44,106 bases of DNA from VRUE01 sp036276735. Lineage in GTDB: Bacteria; Actinomycetota; Thermoleophilia; Solirubrobacterales; 70-9. The notes beneath the pieces were generated by a model, which was not told the DNA's origin, did no database searches, and worked only from the letters and a program-made list of their open reading frames with translations. The DNA is taken from NCBI GenBank assembly GCA_036276735.1, contig DASUOH010000014.1, positions 1-44,106 of the forward strand. The letters are read 5' to 3'. A program made the position numbers and the translations under genes. Numbering within the stretch: the stretch's first letter is position 1; every line of letters begins with the position of its first letter. Shown one piece after another: positions 33,052 through 43,294 of the stretch.

Positions 33052-33635
33052 CGGCCGACTGCTCGTCGCTGTCGTAGCGCGTAGGCGATCGAGCCCGCGA
33101 GGGCCAAGAGGATCAGCAGCGGAAGCAGCGGCCCGGTCTCGCCAGAGTCGGTCGAGCCGGTGGCCCCGGCGAGCACCTCGCCAAGGCCCGAGGAGCCCTC
33201 GGGCTCCTCCACATTCACGGTCTGCGCGGTCGTCGGGCGCGGGTTGCGCGGCGGCGTCTCGCCGCCGCGGCCGCCGGCGCCGTCACCCGTTCCACCGGGG
33301 CTCGCTTCCTCCTCGTCGGCTTCCGCCTCGACGTCGACCTCTTGCTCTGCTCCGGCGACGGGCGCGGTTTCGGCGGCAACCTCGGCCGCCTCGCGGCCGT
33401 CCGCTCCGTGGCTCTCGAGCCGCTTCGCGTTCTTCGACCCGAGCACCTGCTTGGGCGAGCGCTCGCGTCGCTGCTCCGCGTCCTTGCCGCCACGCGAGGT
33501 CGGGATGCTCTCGGTGTACTGGTTGACCGCCGAGTTGCCGGGCGGGATCAGCGGCTCCTCCGCCGCGGCAAGGGCAGGCGTGGTCGCCAGCGCCAGGGTT
33601 GCGGCGAACATCAGGGCGGTTCTGGATCGCGTCAT
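33048..33635 (-). CDS. Surface protein with NSAVNQYTE motif and C-terminal membrane anchor
   Basis: 195 residues: signal peptide (MTRSRTALMFAATLALATTPALA), then a short motif PPGNSAVNQYTESIPTSRGG, a long acidic and Gly-rich disordered part (about 60-150), and a C-terminal GETGPLLPLLILLALAGSIAYALRQRR: a hydrophobic helix with a basic tail. This resembles sortase-anchored proteins but lacks LPxTG. I recall the NSAVNQYTE-type motif from other Thermoleophilia surface proteins but know no function. Translationally joined to the glycoside hydrolase and divergent from the O-antigen-ligase-like gene. A structural or receptor role at the cell surface is the best guess. Confidence 0.78.
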   Translation of the reverse strand: MTRSRTALMFAATLALATTPALAAAEEPLIPPGNSAVNQYTESIPTSRGGKDAEQRRERSPKQVLGSKNAKRLESHGADGREAAEVAAETAPVAGAEQEVDVEAEADEEEASPGGTGDGAGGRGGETPPRNPRPTTAQTVNVEEPEGSSGLGEVLAGATGSTDSGETGPLLPLLILLALAGSIAYALRQRRAVGR

Positions 33636-33670
33636 CGTTTTTCAGCCCAGAGCCGGCGTTCAGGGACGGT

Positions 33671-33705
33671 CCATCCGGTCAGGCCTCATAGATTTAACCG
33701 GATGG
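33671..33705. promoter_or_regulatory. Inverted repeat over the O-antigen-ligase-like promoter
   Basis: CCATCCGGT (33671-33679) and ACCGGATGG (33697-33705) are perfect 9-base inverted arms 17 bases apart. The right arm contains the ATG at 33702. TAGATT (33689-33694) between them is a -10 box seven bases before that ATG. A regulator bound here could control both divergent surface genes. Confidence 0.5.
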
Positions 33706-35657
33706 AGACGAAATCGATGCGGCGACCCGGTGCCTTTCCGCGCGACGCCGGCGCGATCGACCGGCCCGGCGCCCTCGTCGGCCTGCTCGGCTTCGCCCTC
33801 GTCGCCTACCTCGGGCTCGAAGGCGGCGGCTACGACCCGCTGGTGCACGACCAGGTCGGCATCGCCGTCTGGTGGGGGCTGCTCGCCTTCGTCGCGGTTG
33901 GCGCGCTGCCGCGCCTGCTCCCGGGGCGCCTAAGCCTGGCCGCCCTCGGCCTGTTCGCCGCATTCGTCGCTTGGACCGCCCTCAGCTTGAGCTGGACGGA
34001 GAGCGGCGAGCGCACCTGGGCCGACCTGGCTCGCCTCGCCGTCTACCTCGGCATCTTCGTCCTCGCCCTCTTCTGTCGCGGCCGGGGCGGCGGTCGTTGG
34101 CTGTTGGGCGGGGTCGCCGCCGGGGTCGTCCTCGTCGCCGGCGTCGCGCTGCTGTCCCGCCTCCATCCCGACTGGTTCCCGACTGCAACCCAGACGGCCG
34201 CCTTCCTCAGCCCCGGCCGTGAACGCCTCTCCTATCCGATCCACTACTGGAACGGATTGGCGGCGCTGATCGCGATCGGCCTGCCCCTGGTGCTGCACCT
34301 GGCGGCCTCCGCCCGCCTGCTGCTCGCGCGCGGGCTGGCGGCCGCGGCGCTGCCGCTGCTCGTCCTGACCGTCTTCTTCACTCTCTCGCGCGCCGGAATC
34401 GCAGCCTGCGCGGCCGCCGTCGCGATCTACCTGCTGCTGGCGGCCGACCGGCTGCCGAAGCTGCTCAGCCTGGCGCTCGGGGGAGGGGCCGGCGCCGTGC
34501 TGGTTCTCGCCGCCGACCGGCGCGAGAGCCTCCAGGACGGTCTGCTCGATGCCACCGCTCGCGACCAGGGCGACGAGATGCTGGTCATCGCGCTCGTCGC
34601 CTGCGTCCTCGTCGGCTTGCTGCAGGCGGCGCTTGCGGCCGGCCTGGGGGGAGAGCGACGGCCACGCTGGTCTCAGCTGCCGGACCGGCCCGCCGCCGTG
34701 GCCACGCTGGCTGCCGCCGCGGTCGCGGCCGTGGGCCTGCTGGCGGTCGGGGCGCCCGGGCGCGCCGCCGACGCCTGGAGCGAATTCAAGGAGCCCAGCG
34801 GCCCAGGCGACGGAACCGGCCGGCTGGGCAGCGCCGCCGGTCAGAGCCGCTACCAGTTCTGGAGCTCGGCAGCGCGGCAGAGCGCCAGCGACCCGCTGAC
34901 CGGAACCGGCTCCGGGACGTTTGAGTTCTGGTGGAACAGGGACGGCGACGTCGCCGAGATCATCCGCGACACCCATTCGCTTTACCTGCAGACGCTCGGT
35001 GAGCTCGGCGTCGTCGGGCTCGCTCTGCTGATTGCCTTCCTGCTCACCGTGGTGGTTGGGGGCGCAGCGATCGCGCTGCGCGCCGACGCTGCCGAGCGCT
35101 CTCTGCGTGCCGCCGCCCTGGCCGGCTGCGCGGCCTTCTGCCTGACTGCCGGCTTCGACTGGACCTGGCAGATCCCGGTCATCCCGGCTGCCCTGCTGCT
35201 GCTCGCCGCGGTCTTGGTCGAGCCGCCGCCACCAGAGGGCGGGCGGGAGCCCGAGGCCCTGGCCCTGCCGCTGCGCGCCGCCTTTGTCTTCGCCGCCCTC
35301 GTGGCGATCGTCGCGATCGCGATCCCGCTGGCCGCGACGAGCCTGGTCCGCCAGAGCGAATCCGATGCCCGCGCCGGCGACCTGCTCGGCGCGCTGGAGG
35401 CCGCCAAGAGCGCCGAGAACGTGCAACGAGGCGCGGCCACGCCGCGGCTCCAGCAGGCCCTCGTGCTGGAGGAGATCGGCGATCTGGACGCCGCCGCGGA
35501 CGCGGCATCGGCGGCGGCTGAGCGCGAGTCGACCAATTGGCGGCCCTTGCTGGTGCTCTCGCGGATAGAGGCGAAGCGCGGCGCGGCCGCCGCCGCCGTA
35601 GATGCGTACCGCCGGGCTCGATCGCTCAATCCGCGCTCCTCGCTGTTCGCGCGCTGA
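33702..35657 (+). CDS. O-antigen ligase / polysaccharide polymerase-like membrane protein with C-terminal TPR
   Basis: 651 residues from ATG 33702, or 646 from ATG 33717, which has GGAG eight bases upstream; a TAGATT box favours the former as leaderless. About 12 transmembrane helices, a large outer loop (about 350-425) with SAAGQSRYQFWSSAARQSAS, then LTGTGSGTFEFWW and RDTHSLYLQTLGELGVVGLAL, the conserved Wzy/WaaL (PF04932-type) region with Arg and His of the active site. The last 100 residues form tetratricopeptide-like helices. Family members join or polymerise lipid-linked sugar chains on the outer face of the membrane. Neighbouring UDP-sugar dehydrogenase and hydrolase genes support an exopolysaccharide locus. 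Confidence 0.85.
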   Translation: METKSMRRPGAFPRDAGAIDRPGALVGLLGFALVAYLGLEGGGYDPLVHDQVGIAVWWGLLAFVAVGALPRLLPGRLSLAALGLFAAFVAWTALSLSWTESGERTWADLARLAVYLGIFVLALFCRGRGGGRWLLGGVAAGVVLVAGVALLSRLHPDWFPTATQTAAFLSPGRERLSYPIHYWNGLAALIAIGLPLVLHLAASARLLLARGLAAAALPLLVLTVFFTLSRAGIAACAAAVAIYLLLAADRLPKLLSLALGGGAGAVLVLAADRRESLQDGLLDATARDQGDEMLVIALVACVLVGLLQAALAAGLGGERRPRWSQLPDRPAAVATLAAAAVAAVGLLAVGAPGRAADAWSEFKEPSGPGDGTGRLGSAAGQSRYQFWSSAARQSASDPLTGTGSGTFEFWWNRDGDVAEIIRDTHSLYLQTLGELGVVGLALLIAFLLTVVVGGAAIALRADAAERSLRAAALAGCAAFCLTAGFDWTWQIPVIPAALLLLAAVLVEPPPPEGGREPEALALPLRAAFVFAALVAIVAIAIPLAATSLVRQSESDARAGDLLGALEAAKSAENVQRGAATPRLQQALVLEEIGDLDAAADAASAAAERESTNWRPLLVLSRIEAKRGAAAAAVDAYRRARSLNPRSSLFAR

Positions 35658-35709
35658 GCCTCCTGCCCGATTGGGATACTGCGGCCACCACGTATTCGAA
35701 GGGAGACAG

Positions 35710-36012
35710 ATGAGCTTCATGGGCCGCTGCGTCGCGATCGCCGCCCTGGTTCTGGCAGCGGCTTCGATCGCCGCCTGCGGGGAGACTGTGATCGACGACA
35801 CCAAGACCGAGGCGGCGATCGAAAAGAACGTCGAGGACTCAGTGGGCAAGAAAGTCGACGCTGTGGAGTGCCCCTCGGGGGTCGAGGTCGAGAAAGGCAA
35901 GAGCTTCGAGTGCACGCTGACTCTGGCCGGCGGGAAAGAGGAAATCGCGACGATGAAGATCCTCAACGAGGACGCCGACATCGAGCTTTCCCGGCTCCAG
36001 CCGGCCAAGTAG
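35710..36012 (+). CDS. Small DUF4333-type lipoprotein
   Basis: 100 residues. Lipoprotein signal: MSFMGRCVAIAALVLAAASI then AAC with the lipidated Cys near residue 23. The mature part has the DUF4333-like pattern: conserved VxCPSGVEVEKGKSFECTL with two cysteines likely forming a disulphide, then MKILNEDADIEL. Such proteins are common in actinobacteria and of unknown function. Ribosome site GGGAGA just before ATG 35710, with GATACT further upstream as possible -10. It lies 11 bases before PEP carboxykinase and may share its transcript. Confidence 0.8.
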   Translation: MSFMGRCVAIAALVLAAASIAACGETVIDDTKTEAAIEKNVEDSVGKKVDAVECPSGVEVEKGKSFECTLTLAGGKEEIATMKILNEDADIELSRLQPAK

Positions 36013-36022
36013 AGTGCGAAAA

Positions 36023-37831
<1,809 letters not shown>

Positions 37832-37840
37832 CGCCGCCTC

Positions 37841-38893
37841 CTACAGCTCGTAGGCCTCGGCCAGCTCGGGGTCCTTCTGGGCCAGCATCCTGGCCAGGTC
37901 GACCATCACCTTGCACTGCTTCCAGGTGGCGTCGTCCTGCATCTTGCCGTCGATCATGTGGACGCCGCGCCCGTCGGGGATCGCCTCCAGCACCTTCTTG
38001 GCGAACTTGACCTCGTCGGGCGGTGGGCTGAAGACCTTCTTCGCGATGCCGATCTGAACCGGGTGCAGTGACCAGGCGCCGACGCAGCCGAGCAGGAAGG
38101 CGGCGCGGAACTGGGTCTCGCAGCCGGCCGTGTCCTTGATGTCGCCAAACGGTCCGTAGAAGGGCAGGATGCCGGTCGAGGCGCAGGCGTCGACCATGCG
38201 GGCGATCGAGTAGTGCCACGGGTCCTGCTGGGCGGTGACCCGGTCGCCCTCGGGGTTCTCGGGGTCGGCCGGGTCCTCCATCGAGCGGTAGCCGGGGTGC
38301 CCGCCGCCGACCCGGGTCGTCTTCATCCGCCGCGAGGCGGCGAGGTCGGCCGGGCCGAAGCTCATCCCCTGCATGCGGGGGCTGGCCGCGGCGATCTCCT
38401 CGACGTTGACGACGCCCTGCGCGGTCTCGAGGATCGCGTGGACCAGGATCGGCCGGTCGAGTCCGGCCTTGGCCTCGAGCTGGGCGAGCAGCCGGTCGAC
38501 GTAGTGGATGTCCCAAGCGCCCTCGACCTTGGGGACCATCACGACCTCGAGCTTGTCGCCGATCTCGGTGACGATCTGGGTCAGGTCGTCGAGCACCCAG
38601 GGACTCTCCAGCGAGTTGACCCGGGTCCAGAGTGAGGTCTGGCCGAAGTCGGACTCTTTGGCCGCCTTGATCAGCCCCTCACGCGCGGCGTCCTTGCGGT
38701 CGGCGGGGATCGCGTCCTCGAGGTTGCCGAGCAGGATGTCGGTCTTTTCGGCGATCGCCGCGGCCTTGGCGACCATCTTCTCGTTCGAGAAGTCGAGGAA
38801 GTGGATCATCCGCGACGGCTTGACGGGGATATCGCGCAGCGGCTCGGGCGCGCCCATCGCCTGCGGCTGGAAGAAGTCTCTGGGGTTTCTCAA
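37841..38893 (-). CDS. mcl: L-malyl-CoA/beta-methylmalyl-CoA lyase (HpcH/HpaI, CitE-like)
   Basis: 350 residues. A CitE-type TIM barrel: LLGNLEDAIPADRKDAARE, VRVN-like WTRVNSLESPWV, VMVPKVEGAWDI, ILETAQGVVNVEEIA and GMSFGPADLAASRR carrying the Glu and Asp metal ligands; the C-terminal lid GAWSLHPVQIGIAKKVFSPP is typical of Mcl. Residues TTRVGGGHPGYRSMEDPADP also match Mcl. It cleaves malyl-CoA to acetyl-CoA and glyoxylate or runs in reverse. The start is TTG 38893 with GAGGAG three bases upstream; no ATG fits. With PEPCK and the CoA ligase-like pair it suggests C2/C4 assimilation, though a side role is possible. Confidence 0.85.
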   Translation of the reverse strand: MRNPRDFFQPQAMGAPEPLRDIPVKPSRMIHFLDFSNEKMVAKAAAIAEKTDILLGNLEDAIPADRKDAAREGLIKAAKESDFGQTSLWTRVNSLESPWVLDDLTQIVTEIGDKLEVVMVPKVEGAWDIHYVDRLLAQLEAKAGLDRPILVHAILETAQGVVNVEEIAAASPRMQGMSFGPADLAASRRMKTTRVGGGHPGYRSMEDPADPENPEGDRVTAQQDPWHYSIARMVDACASTGILPFYGPFGDIKDTAGCETQFRAAFLLGCVGAWSLHPVQIGIAKKVFSPPPDEVKFAKKVLEAIPDGRGVHMIDGKMQDDATWKQCKVMVDLARMLAQKDPELAEAYEL

Positions 38894-38935
38894 GCTGCTC
38901 CTCGGTTCGATTTCGCCGTGCGGGCGGAGATCTAA

Positions 38936-39874
38936 TCAGGTGCGCAGCGAGTCCAGCGTGAGCTTCAAACCCTCCGACAGGCTGACCTCCACCCGCCAGC
39001 CCAGCTCTCGTTCGGCGCGGCTGGCGTCGAGCGCGATGCGCTCCACCTCCCCGGGGCGGGGCGGGGCCAGCTCGGGCTCGAAGTCGGCGCCGTCGCCCAG
39101 CTCACGCAACTGGCGGGCGAGCTCGAGCACGTCGGTCTCGACGCCGGTGCCGATGTTGAGCGGCCCGCTCACGTCGCTGCCGGATGCGGCGAGGATCGCG
39201 GCCACGACGTCGCCGACGTAGAGGTAGTCGCGGGTCTGGCGGCCGTCGCCGTAGACGATTGGCCTTTTGCCCGCCAGGAGGCGGCCGCAGAAGATCGCGA
39301 TCACCCCGGCCTCGCCGAGCGGGTCCTGGCGGGGGCCGTAGACGTTGCCGAGCCGCAGGCTGATGCCGGAGATTCCGTAGAGCCGCTCGTAGAGGGCCAG
39401 GTATCCCTCGCCGGCGAACTTGCTCTGTCCGTAGGGGGCGAGGGGGGCCACCGGCGTTTCCTCGCCGAGCGGCAACTGCTGCCCGGCGCCCTCGCCGTAA
39501 ATGGCGCCGCCGGTCGAGACGAAGACGACGCGCGAGCAGCCGGCCTGCCGTGCCGCCTCGAGCATGTTGGCGGTTCCGCCGACGTTGATCGCCGCGTCGA
39601 AGGCGGGGTCGAGGACCGACCTACGCACGTCGATCTGCGCGGCGAGGTGAAAGACGACGTCGGGCTCGAGCTGCTTAGCAAAGCCGGCGAGCGCGGAGGC
39701 GTTGCGAACGTCGAGCTCGATCAGCTCGGCGCCGGCGGCGAGGGCGCCGTCCAGGTTCTGCCGCCGCCCGGTCGAGAGATCGTCGACGACGGTCACCGTG
39801 TCGCCGCGGGCGATCAGGGCGTCGACCAGGTTCGATCCGATGAAGCCGGCGCCGCCGGTGACCAAGGCCTTCAT
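38936..39874 (-). CDS. NAD-dependent epimerase (UDP-glucose 4-epimerase family)
   Basis: 312 residues from ATG 39874. Extended SDR: VTGGAGFIGSNLVDALI (dinucleotide loop), VVDDLSTGRRQNL, HLAAQIDVRRSV, catalytic Ser/Thr in VSTGGAIYG, Tyr-x3-Lys in PYGQSKFAGE, and RLGNVYGPRQDP. Such proteins interconvert UDP-glucose/UDP-galactose or related sugars, or act on dTDP-sugars; substrate is not fixed. TAGGAT (39888-39883) lies eight bases before the ATG, consistent with a leaderless transcript. It is the second sugar-nucleotide gene of the window and may feed the surface glycan made from the 30-36 kb locus. Stop lies 42 bases before the malyl-CoA lyase start. Confidence 0.9.
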   Translation of the reverse strand: MKALVTGGAGFIGSNLVDALIARGDTVTVVDDLSTGRRQNLDGALAAGAELIELDVRNASALAGFAKQLEPDVVFHLAAQIDVRRSVLDPAFDAAINVGGTANMLEAARQAGCSRVVFVSTGGAIYGEGAGQQLPLGEETPVAPLAPYGQSKFAGEGYLALYERLYGISGISLRLGNVYGPRQDPLGEAGVIAIFCGRLLAGKRPIVYGDGRQTRDYLYVGDVVAAILAASGSDVSGPLNIGTGVETDVLELARQLRELGDGADFEPELAPPRPGEVERIALDASRAERELGWRVEVSLSEGLKLTLDSLRT

Positions 39875-39882
39875 GGGCGGCG

Positions 39883-39933
39883 ATCCTATGTCCGTCGAAG
39901 ATCGCAGGGATTCGAGCACCGCCGCCGTAGACG
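39883..39933. promoter_or_regulatory. Divergent leaderless-type promoters
   Basis: Minus: TAGGAT (39888-39883), eight bases before the epimerase ATG. Plus: TAGACG (39928-39933), six bases before the ATG at 39940. The gene starts are only 65 bases apart, leaving no space for leaders. Confidence 0.45.
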
Positions 39934-39939
39934 TACGGG

Positions 39940-40257
39940 ATGAGTGACGCGACGCACCAGTGGAGCGTGCCGGAGGCGGAAAAGCCGCCGCTGATGGGTG
40001 AGTTGGTCGAACGGATCGACGAGGCCGTGGCTATCGCCCGCGCTTCTGAAGCTGCGGTGATCACGGTGGGCGCCGCGGCGCTCGACGCCGCTGAGCAGGC
40101 GCGGCGCGCCGCCGACCTGGCTGAGCGCGCGAGTGCCTCGATCTCCGCCGGCGCCGACGGTCGGCCGATGCGGCTGGTCACCGGCGACGACCAGCTGCGC
40201 GACTTCGCGACGCGCGCCGACCGCGTCGCCGAGCGCCTTCGCGCGCTGGCCGGCTGA
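39940..40257 (+). CDS. Small helical protein of unknown function
   Basis: 105 residues. After a short polar start (MSDATHQWSVPEAEK) it is almost wholly alpha-helical, rich in Ala, Arg and Glu with heptad-like spacing (LVERIDEAVAIARASEAAVI; AAEQARRAADLAERASASI; LRDFATRADRVAERLRALAG), suggesting a coiled coil or helical bundle. No signal peptide or membrane segment. I recognise no family. A TAGACG box six bases before the ATG and codon use like the neighbours support a real gene. It precedes the acyl-CoA dehydrogenase by 54 bases in the same direction and might be co-transcribed. Confidence 0.65.
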   Translation: MSDATHQWSVPEAEKPPLMGELVERIDEAVAIARASEAAVITVGAAALDAAEQARRAADLAERASASISAGADGRPMRLVTGDDQLRDFATRADRVAERLRALAG

Positions 40258-40311
40258 GCAGCGCGCCTATATCCTTGGCGGCCGCCCCGTTTCCCGACCA
40301 GACCAGGAGCC

Positions 40312-41526
40312 ATGGCCGTAGATACCGCCGCCTACAGCGAGCAGACCGACATCCAGCGCGACATCACCGAGATGGTGCGCCAGTTCGCCGACGAGCAGAT
40401 CATCCCCAACGCCGAGCACTACGACCACGAGGACTCCTTCCCGGAGCCGATCGTCGAGCAGATGAAGGAGCTCGGCCTGTTCGGGGTGACGATCCCCGAG
40501 GAGTACGGCGGCATGGGGCTCGACCTGACGACCTACGCGATGATCGTCGAAGAGCTCTCGCGCGGCTGGATCTCGATCTCCGGCGTCGTCAACACCCACT
40601 TCATCGGCTCCTACCTGTTGATGAAGTTCGGCACCGACGAGCAGAAGGACTACTTCCTGCCGAAGATGGCGACCGGTGAGATCCGCGCCGCCTTCTCGCT
40701 CTCAGAGCCCGAGGTCGGCTCCGACGTGCAGGGCATCAAGTCGACCGCCAAGAAGGGCGACGACGACAATTGGGAGCTGAACGGTCAGAAGATGTGGGTC
40801 ACCAACGGGCTCGGCTCGGGTGTCGTCTTCGTCTTGATGAAGACCGATCCCAAGGCCGATCCGCCCTACAAGGGGATGACCTGCTTCATCACCGAGAAGG
40901 AGCCGTGGGCGGAAGTCAACGAGGGCGATTACGCCGGGCTGACGGTCCCGCCGAAGATCAAGAAGATGGGCTACAAGGGCGTCGAGTCGACCGAGCTCGT
41001 CTACGACGGCTACAAGTGCCCACCCGAGCGTGTGCTGGGGGGCGAGGAGAACGGCGTCGGCCACGGCTTCGTCCAGATGATGGACGCGCTCGAGGTCGGC
41101 CGCGTCAACGTCGCCGCCCGCGGCGTCGGCATCGCCCAGCGGGCGCTGGAGCTGGCCCTGCGCTACAGCCAGGAACGCAAGACCTTCGGCAAGGAGATCG
41201 CCAAGCACCAGGCGATTCAGTTCAAGCTCGCCGACATGGCGACCAAGATCGAGGCCGCGCGACTGGTCACCCGCAAAGCGGCGCGGATGAAGGACGCGGG
41301 CGAGCGCTCCGACCTGGAGGCGGGGATGGCGAAGCTCCTGGCCTCCGAGACCGGCAAGGAGTGCGTCGAGGAGGCGTTCCGCATCCACGGCGGCTACGGC
41401 TACTCGAAGGAGTACGAGATCGAGCGCCTCTACCGCGACGCGCCGCTGCTGCTGATCGGCGAGGGGACGTCGGAGATCCAGCGCATGGTTATCGGCAAGA
41501 AGTTGCTGCAGCGGCACAAGATCTAG
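40312..41526 (+). CDS. Acyl-CoA dehydrogenase
   Basis: 404 residues; ATG 40312 with AGGAG five bases upstream. Motifs: GVTIPEEYGGMGLDLTTYAM, AFSLSEPEVGSDVQGIKSTA (flavin site), KMWVTNGLGSG, and the C-terminal RIHGGYGYSKEYEIERLYRD and LLIGEGTSEIQRMVIGKKLL. The Glu of GEGT is the expected catalytic base. It oxidises an acyl-CoA with FAD, donating to ETF. Substrate unknown; the look is that of short or branched-chain enzymes. Unlike the two dehydrogenases at 16.6-19.2 kb it has neither inserts nor extensions and stands outside an operon. Convergent with the dGTPase-like gene (36-bp gap). Confidence 0.94.
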   Translation: MAVDTAAYSEQTDIQRDITEMVRQFADEQIIPNAEHYDHEDSFPEPIVEQMKELGLFGVTIPEEYGGMGLDLTTYAMIVEELSRGWISISGVVNTHFIGSYLLMKFGTDEQKDYFLPKMATGEIRAAFSLSEPEVGSDVQGIKSTAKKGDDDNWELNGQKMWVTNGLGSGVVFVLMKTDPKADPPYKGMTCFITEKEPWAEVNEGDYAGLTVPPKIKKMGYKGVESTELVYDGYKCPPERVLGGEENGVGHGFVQMMDALEVGRVNVAARGVGIAQRALELALRYSQERKTFGKEIAKHQAIQFKLADMATKIEAARLVTRKAARMKDAGERSDLEAGMAKLLASETGKECVEEAFRIHGGYGYSKEYEIERLYRDAPLLLIGEGTSEIQRMVIGKKLLQRHKI

Positions 41527-41562
41527 GCCGAGGTGCGGGCCGCTGCGCGTCGCCCACTCCAG

Positions 41563-42897
41563 TCACGCCAGCTTTCCGGGTGCCTCCAGCAGGGGCCCCG
41601 AGGCAAAGCCACGAAGCCGTTGATAGATCTGCACCGCCGCGGGCTCGGTTAGGCCCGCAATCAGGTCGATGACCGCACGGACCCGAGCCGGATTGGTCTC
41701 GGCCGCGTCTAGGCGCTCGATGTATCCAGGCGGAAAGAGGCGGAACTCACGTTCCTCCACGCCCTCGTGGTAGCTATCGAACAGGGTACGGATCACTTCT
41801 CGCTGTCCCTCTTGCAGAATCGCCAGAGATGGCCGGTCGATCACGTAGTACCAGGTCAACTCCTTCAGCATCGCAACCTCGGCCACCAGGGCCTCTGGGA
41901 TCGCAAACCAGAGAGCACCTTCCTCTTCGCGCACCTCCACGGACTGCACGTAACGGCCGATGAGGCCACCGCCGGCGGCGCGCATCCCGGCTCGCTGCTC
42001 GAGCCGGCCCTCGTACGGATCCCCGACGCCCAGCCCTAATTGATCTTCCTCGAGCTTGCCCGCGGCCTCGAGCACCGATGCGGCGAGTTGCTTGCGGGTC
42101 ATGTATGCCGTAAAGCGCTGTAGCTCTTCCTGGTCGCCGCGCAATCGATCGAGTGGAATGAGGCCTGCCCGGTAGAAATCGTCAACGTCATGGACGGCAT
42201 AGGTAACGTCGTCGGCCCAGTCCATGATCTCGGCCTCCAGCGAGCGCGCCGTCTCAGTCTCCGCCGGCCAGTCCCGGCGAACCCAGCTCAGATAGTCGCT
42301 GTCGGGTGGGTATGCGCCCCACTTCGTCTCGCGTCCCGCCCTCTCCGCGTCGCGAAGCCACGGATACTTCATCGTCCCGTTGAGGGTGCGGCGAGTCAGA
42401 TTCAGACCGCTGGCCATCAGTCGTCCGGCGGTGCTCAGTCGGGTAAGGATGCGAAACGACTGGGCGTTGCCCTCGAAGCCGTCGAGTTCAGCTTTTACCG
42501 CCAGTCGCTTCAGCTCCTGCTCCGCGATATGGCCGAAGGGTGGGTGTCCAAGGTCGTGCGCCAACCCCGCCGCCTCGACCGCATCGACGTCGAGGGCCGT
42601 CAAGATCGCGTCCCGGAGGCTTCGAGGTTCTCGCGGCGCGTCTCGCTTGAGGCGTTGCGCTATTCGCTGTCCAACCTGGGCGACCTTGAGCGAATGGGTC
42701 AGTCGGGTGTGAAAGGCGTAGCCGCTCTCGGGCGGGCTTACCTGCGTGATCCCGCCAAGCCTCTGGAACGCCGAGGAGTAGAGAACCCGATCGCGGTCCC
42801 TCTGCGCCTCGGTGCGAGCCTCCGGCTTCTTCTCTGTGGTCAGGCGTTCGTCGAGGAACTCGCTGTCGCCCGGTGGAGGCGTCAGTCTGTTGCGCAT
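41563..42897 (-). CDS. dgt: dGTPase-like HD-domain triphosphohydrolase
   Basis: 444 residues. N-terminal part with DRDRVLYSSAFQRLGGITQV, then FHTRLTHSLKVAQVG (first metal-binding His and the Arg-Leu-Thr-His dGTPase signature), GLAHDLGHPPFGHIAEQEL (HD pair and following His) and a later Asp in EIMDWADDVTYAVHDVDDF. This is the full HD set of dNTP triphosphohydrolases, which split dGTP or other dNTPs to the nucleoside and triphosphate, balancing dNTP pools; related enzymes starve phages of dNTPs. Length is within the family range. ATG 42897 lies 12 bases after a small gene with which it forms an operon. Confidence 0.92.
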   Translation of the reverse strand: MRNRLTPPPGDSEFLDERLTTEKKPEARTEAQRDRDRVLYSSAFQRLGGITQVSPPESGYAFHTRLTHSLKVAQVGQRIAQRLKRDAPREPRSLRDAILTALDVDAVEAAGLAHDLGHPPFGHIAEQELKRLAVKAELDGFEGNAQSFRILTRLSTAGRLMASGLNLTRRTLNGTMKYPWLRDAERAGRETKWGAYPPDSDYLSWVRRDWPAETETARSLEAEIMDWADDVTYAVHDVDDFYRAGLIPLDRLRGDQEELQRFTAYMTRKQLAASVLEAAGKLEEDQLGLGVGDPYEGRLEQRAGMRAAGGGLIGRYVQSVEVREEEGALWFAIPEALVAEVAMLKELTWYYVIDRPSLAILQEGQREVIRTLFDSYHEGVEEREFRLFPPGYIERLDAAETNPARVRAVIDLIAGLTEPAAVQIYQRLRGFASGPLLEAPGKLA

Positions 42898-42909
42898 TCG
42901 ACCGCTGGG

Positions 42910-43149
42910 TCAGTCCCCGACGTGCACTCGAAGGGCCTCGTCAACCCGAAGAACTCGCTGATTGACGAGGCTCCAAAACGCGATAGCCATCACAGAGGGG
43001 GACCAACCGTTTCGAGCGCCCTCCTGAACTGCACCCGGGGTCTGATTGGGGTGGGACTCGACGTAGGCGCGGATGGCAGTCTCGGCCTCCACGACCTTCT
43101 CGGCAAGCTGAGCCCTCAGCGGCTCTGACTCGGTGGCTGGCTCAGTCAT
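42910..43149 (-). CDS. Small hypothetical protein upstream of the dGTPase-like gene
   Basis: 79 residues from ATG 43149 (MTEPATESEPLRAQLAEKVV); the frame extends upstream to 43203 but with less typical sequence. Helical, with AETAIRAYVESHPNQTPGAVQEGARNGW then SPSVMAIAFWSLVNQRVLRVD, which has the rhythm of a small winged helix (helices followed by a short beta wing VLRVDEALRVHVG). No family recognised. Only 12 bases separate it from the dGTPase-like gene, so it may regulate or bind it; that is inference. A longer N-terminus of 97 residues is possible. Confidence 0.6.
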   Translation of the reverse strand: MTEPATESEPLRAQLAEKVVEAETAIRAYVESHPNQTPGAVQEGARNGWSPSVMAIAFWSLVNQRVLRVDEALRVHVGD

Positions 43150-43243
43150 CAGTTTGATCGTGGAGCAGTCATCGGACGGAACTACTGAAGCTATCGCGCC
43201 CAAGCGTCTGTCAGCAGAGGCTATCTCCTTGTGTGCGTGAAAA

Positions 43244-43274
43244 GAAAGGGCCGCTACTCCGGAGCGGCCCTTTC
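43244..43274 (-). terminator. Rho-independent terminator after the repeat-rich protein gene
   Basis: GAAAGGGCCGCT (43244-43255) and AGCGGCCCTTTC (43263-43274) form a 12-bp perfect stem with a 7-base loop. On the minus strand it is followed by TTCTTTT. It lies 20 bases after the stop at 43295. Confidence 0.9.
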
Positions 43275-43294
43275 ACGTCTTGCGCCTGGTGGGC

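Noticed and set aside
33930..36008. A 692-residue open frame on the minus strand opposite the O-antigen-ligase-like gene
   Set aside because: Gln/Arg-rich low-complexity shadow of a membrane-protein gene; no membrane or domain features of its own.
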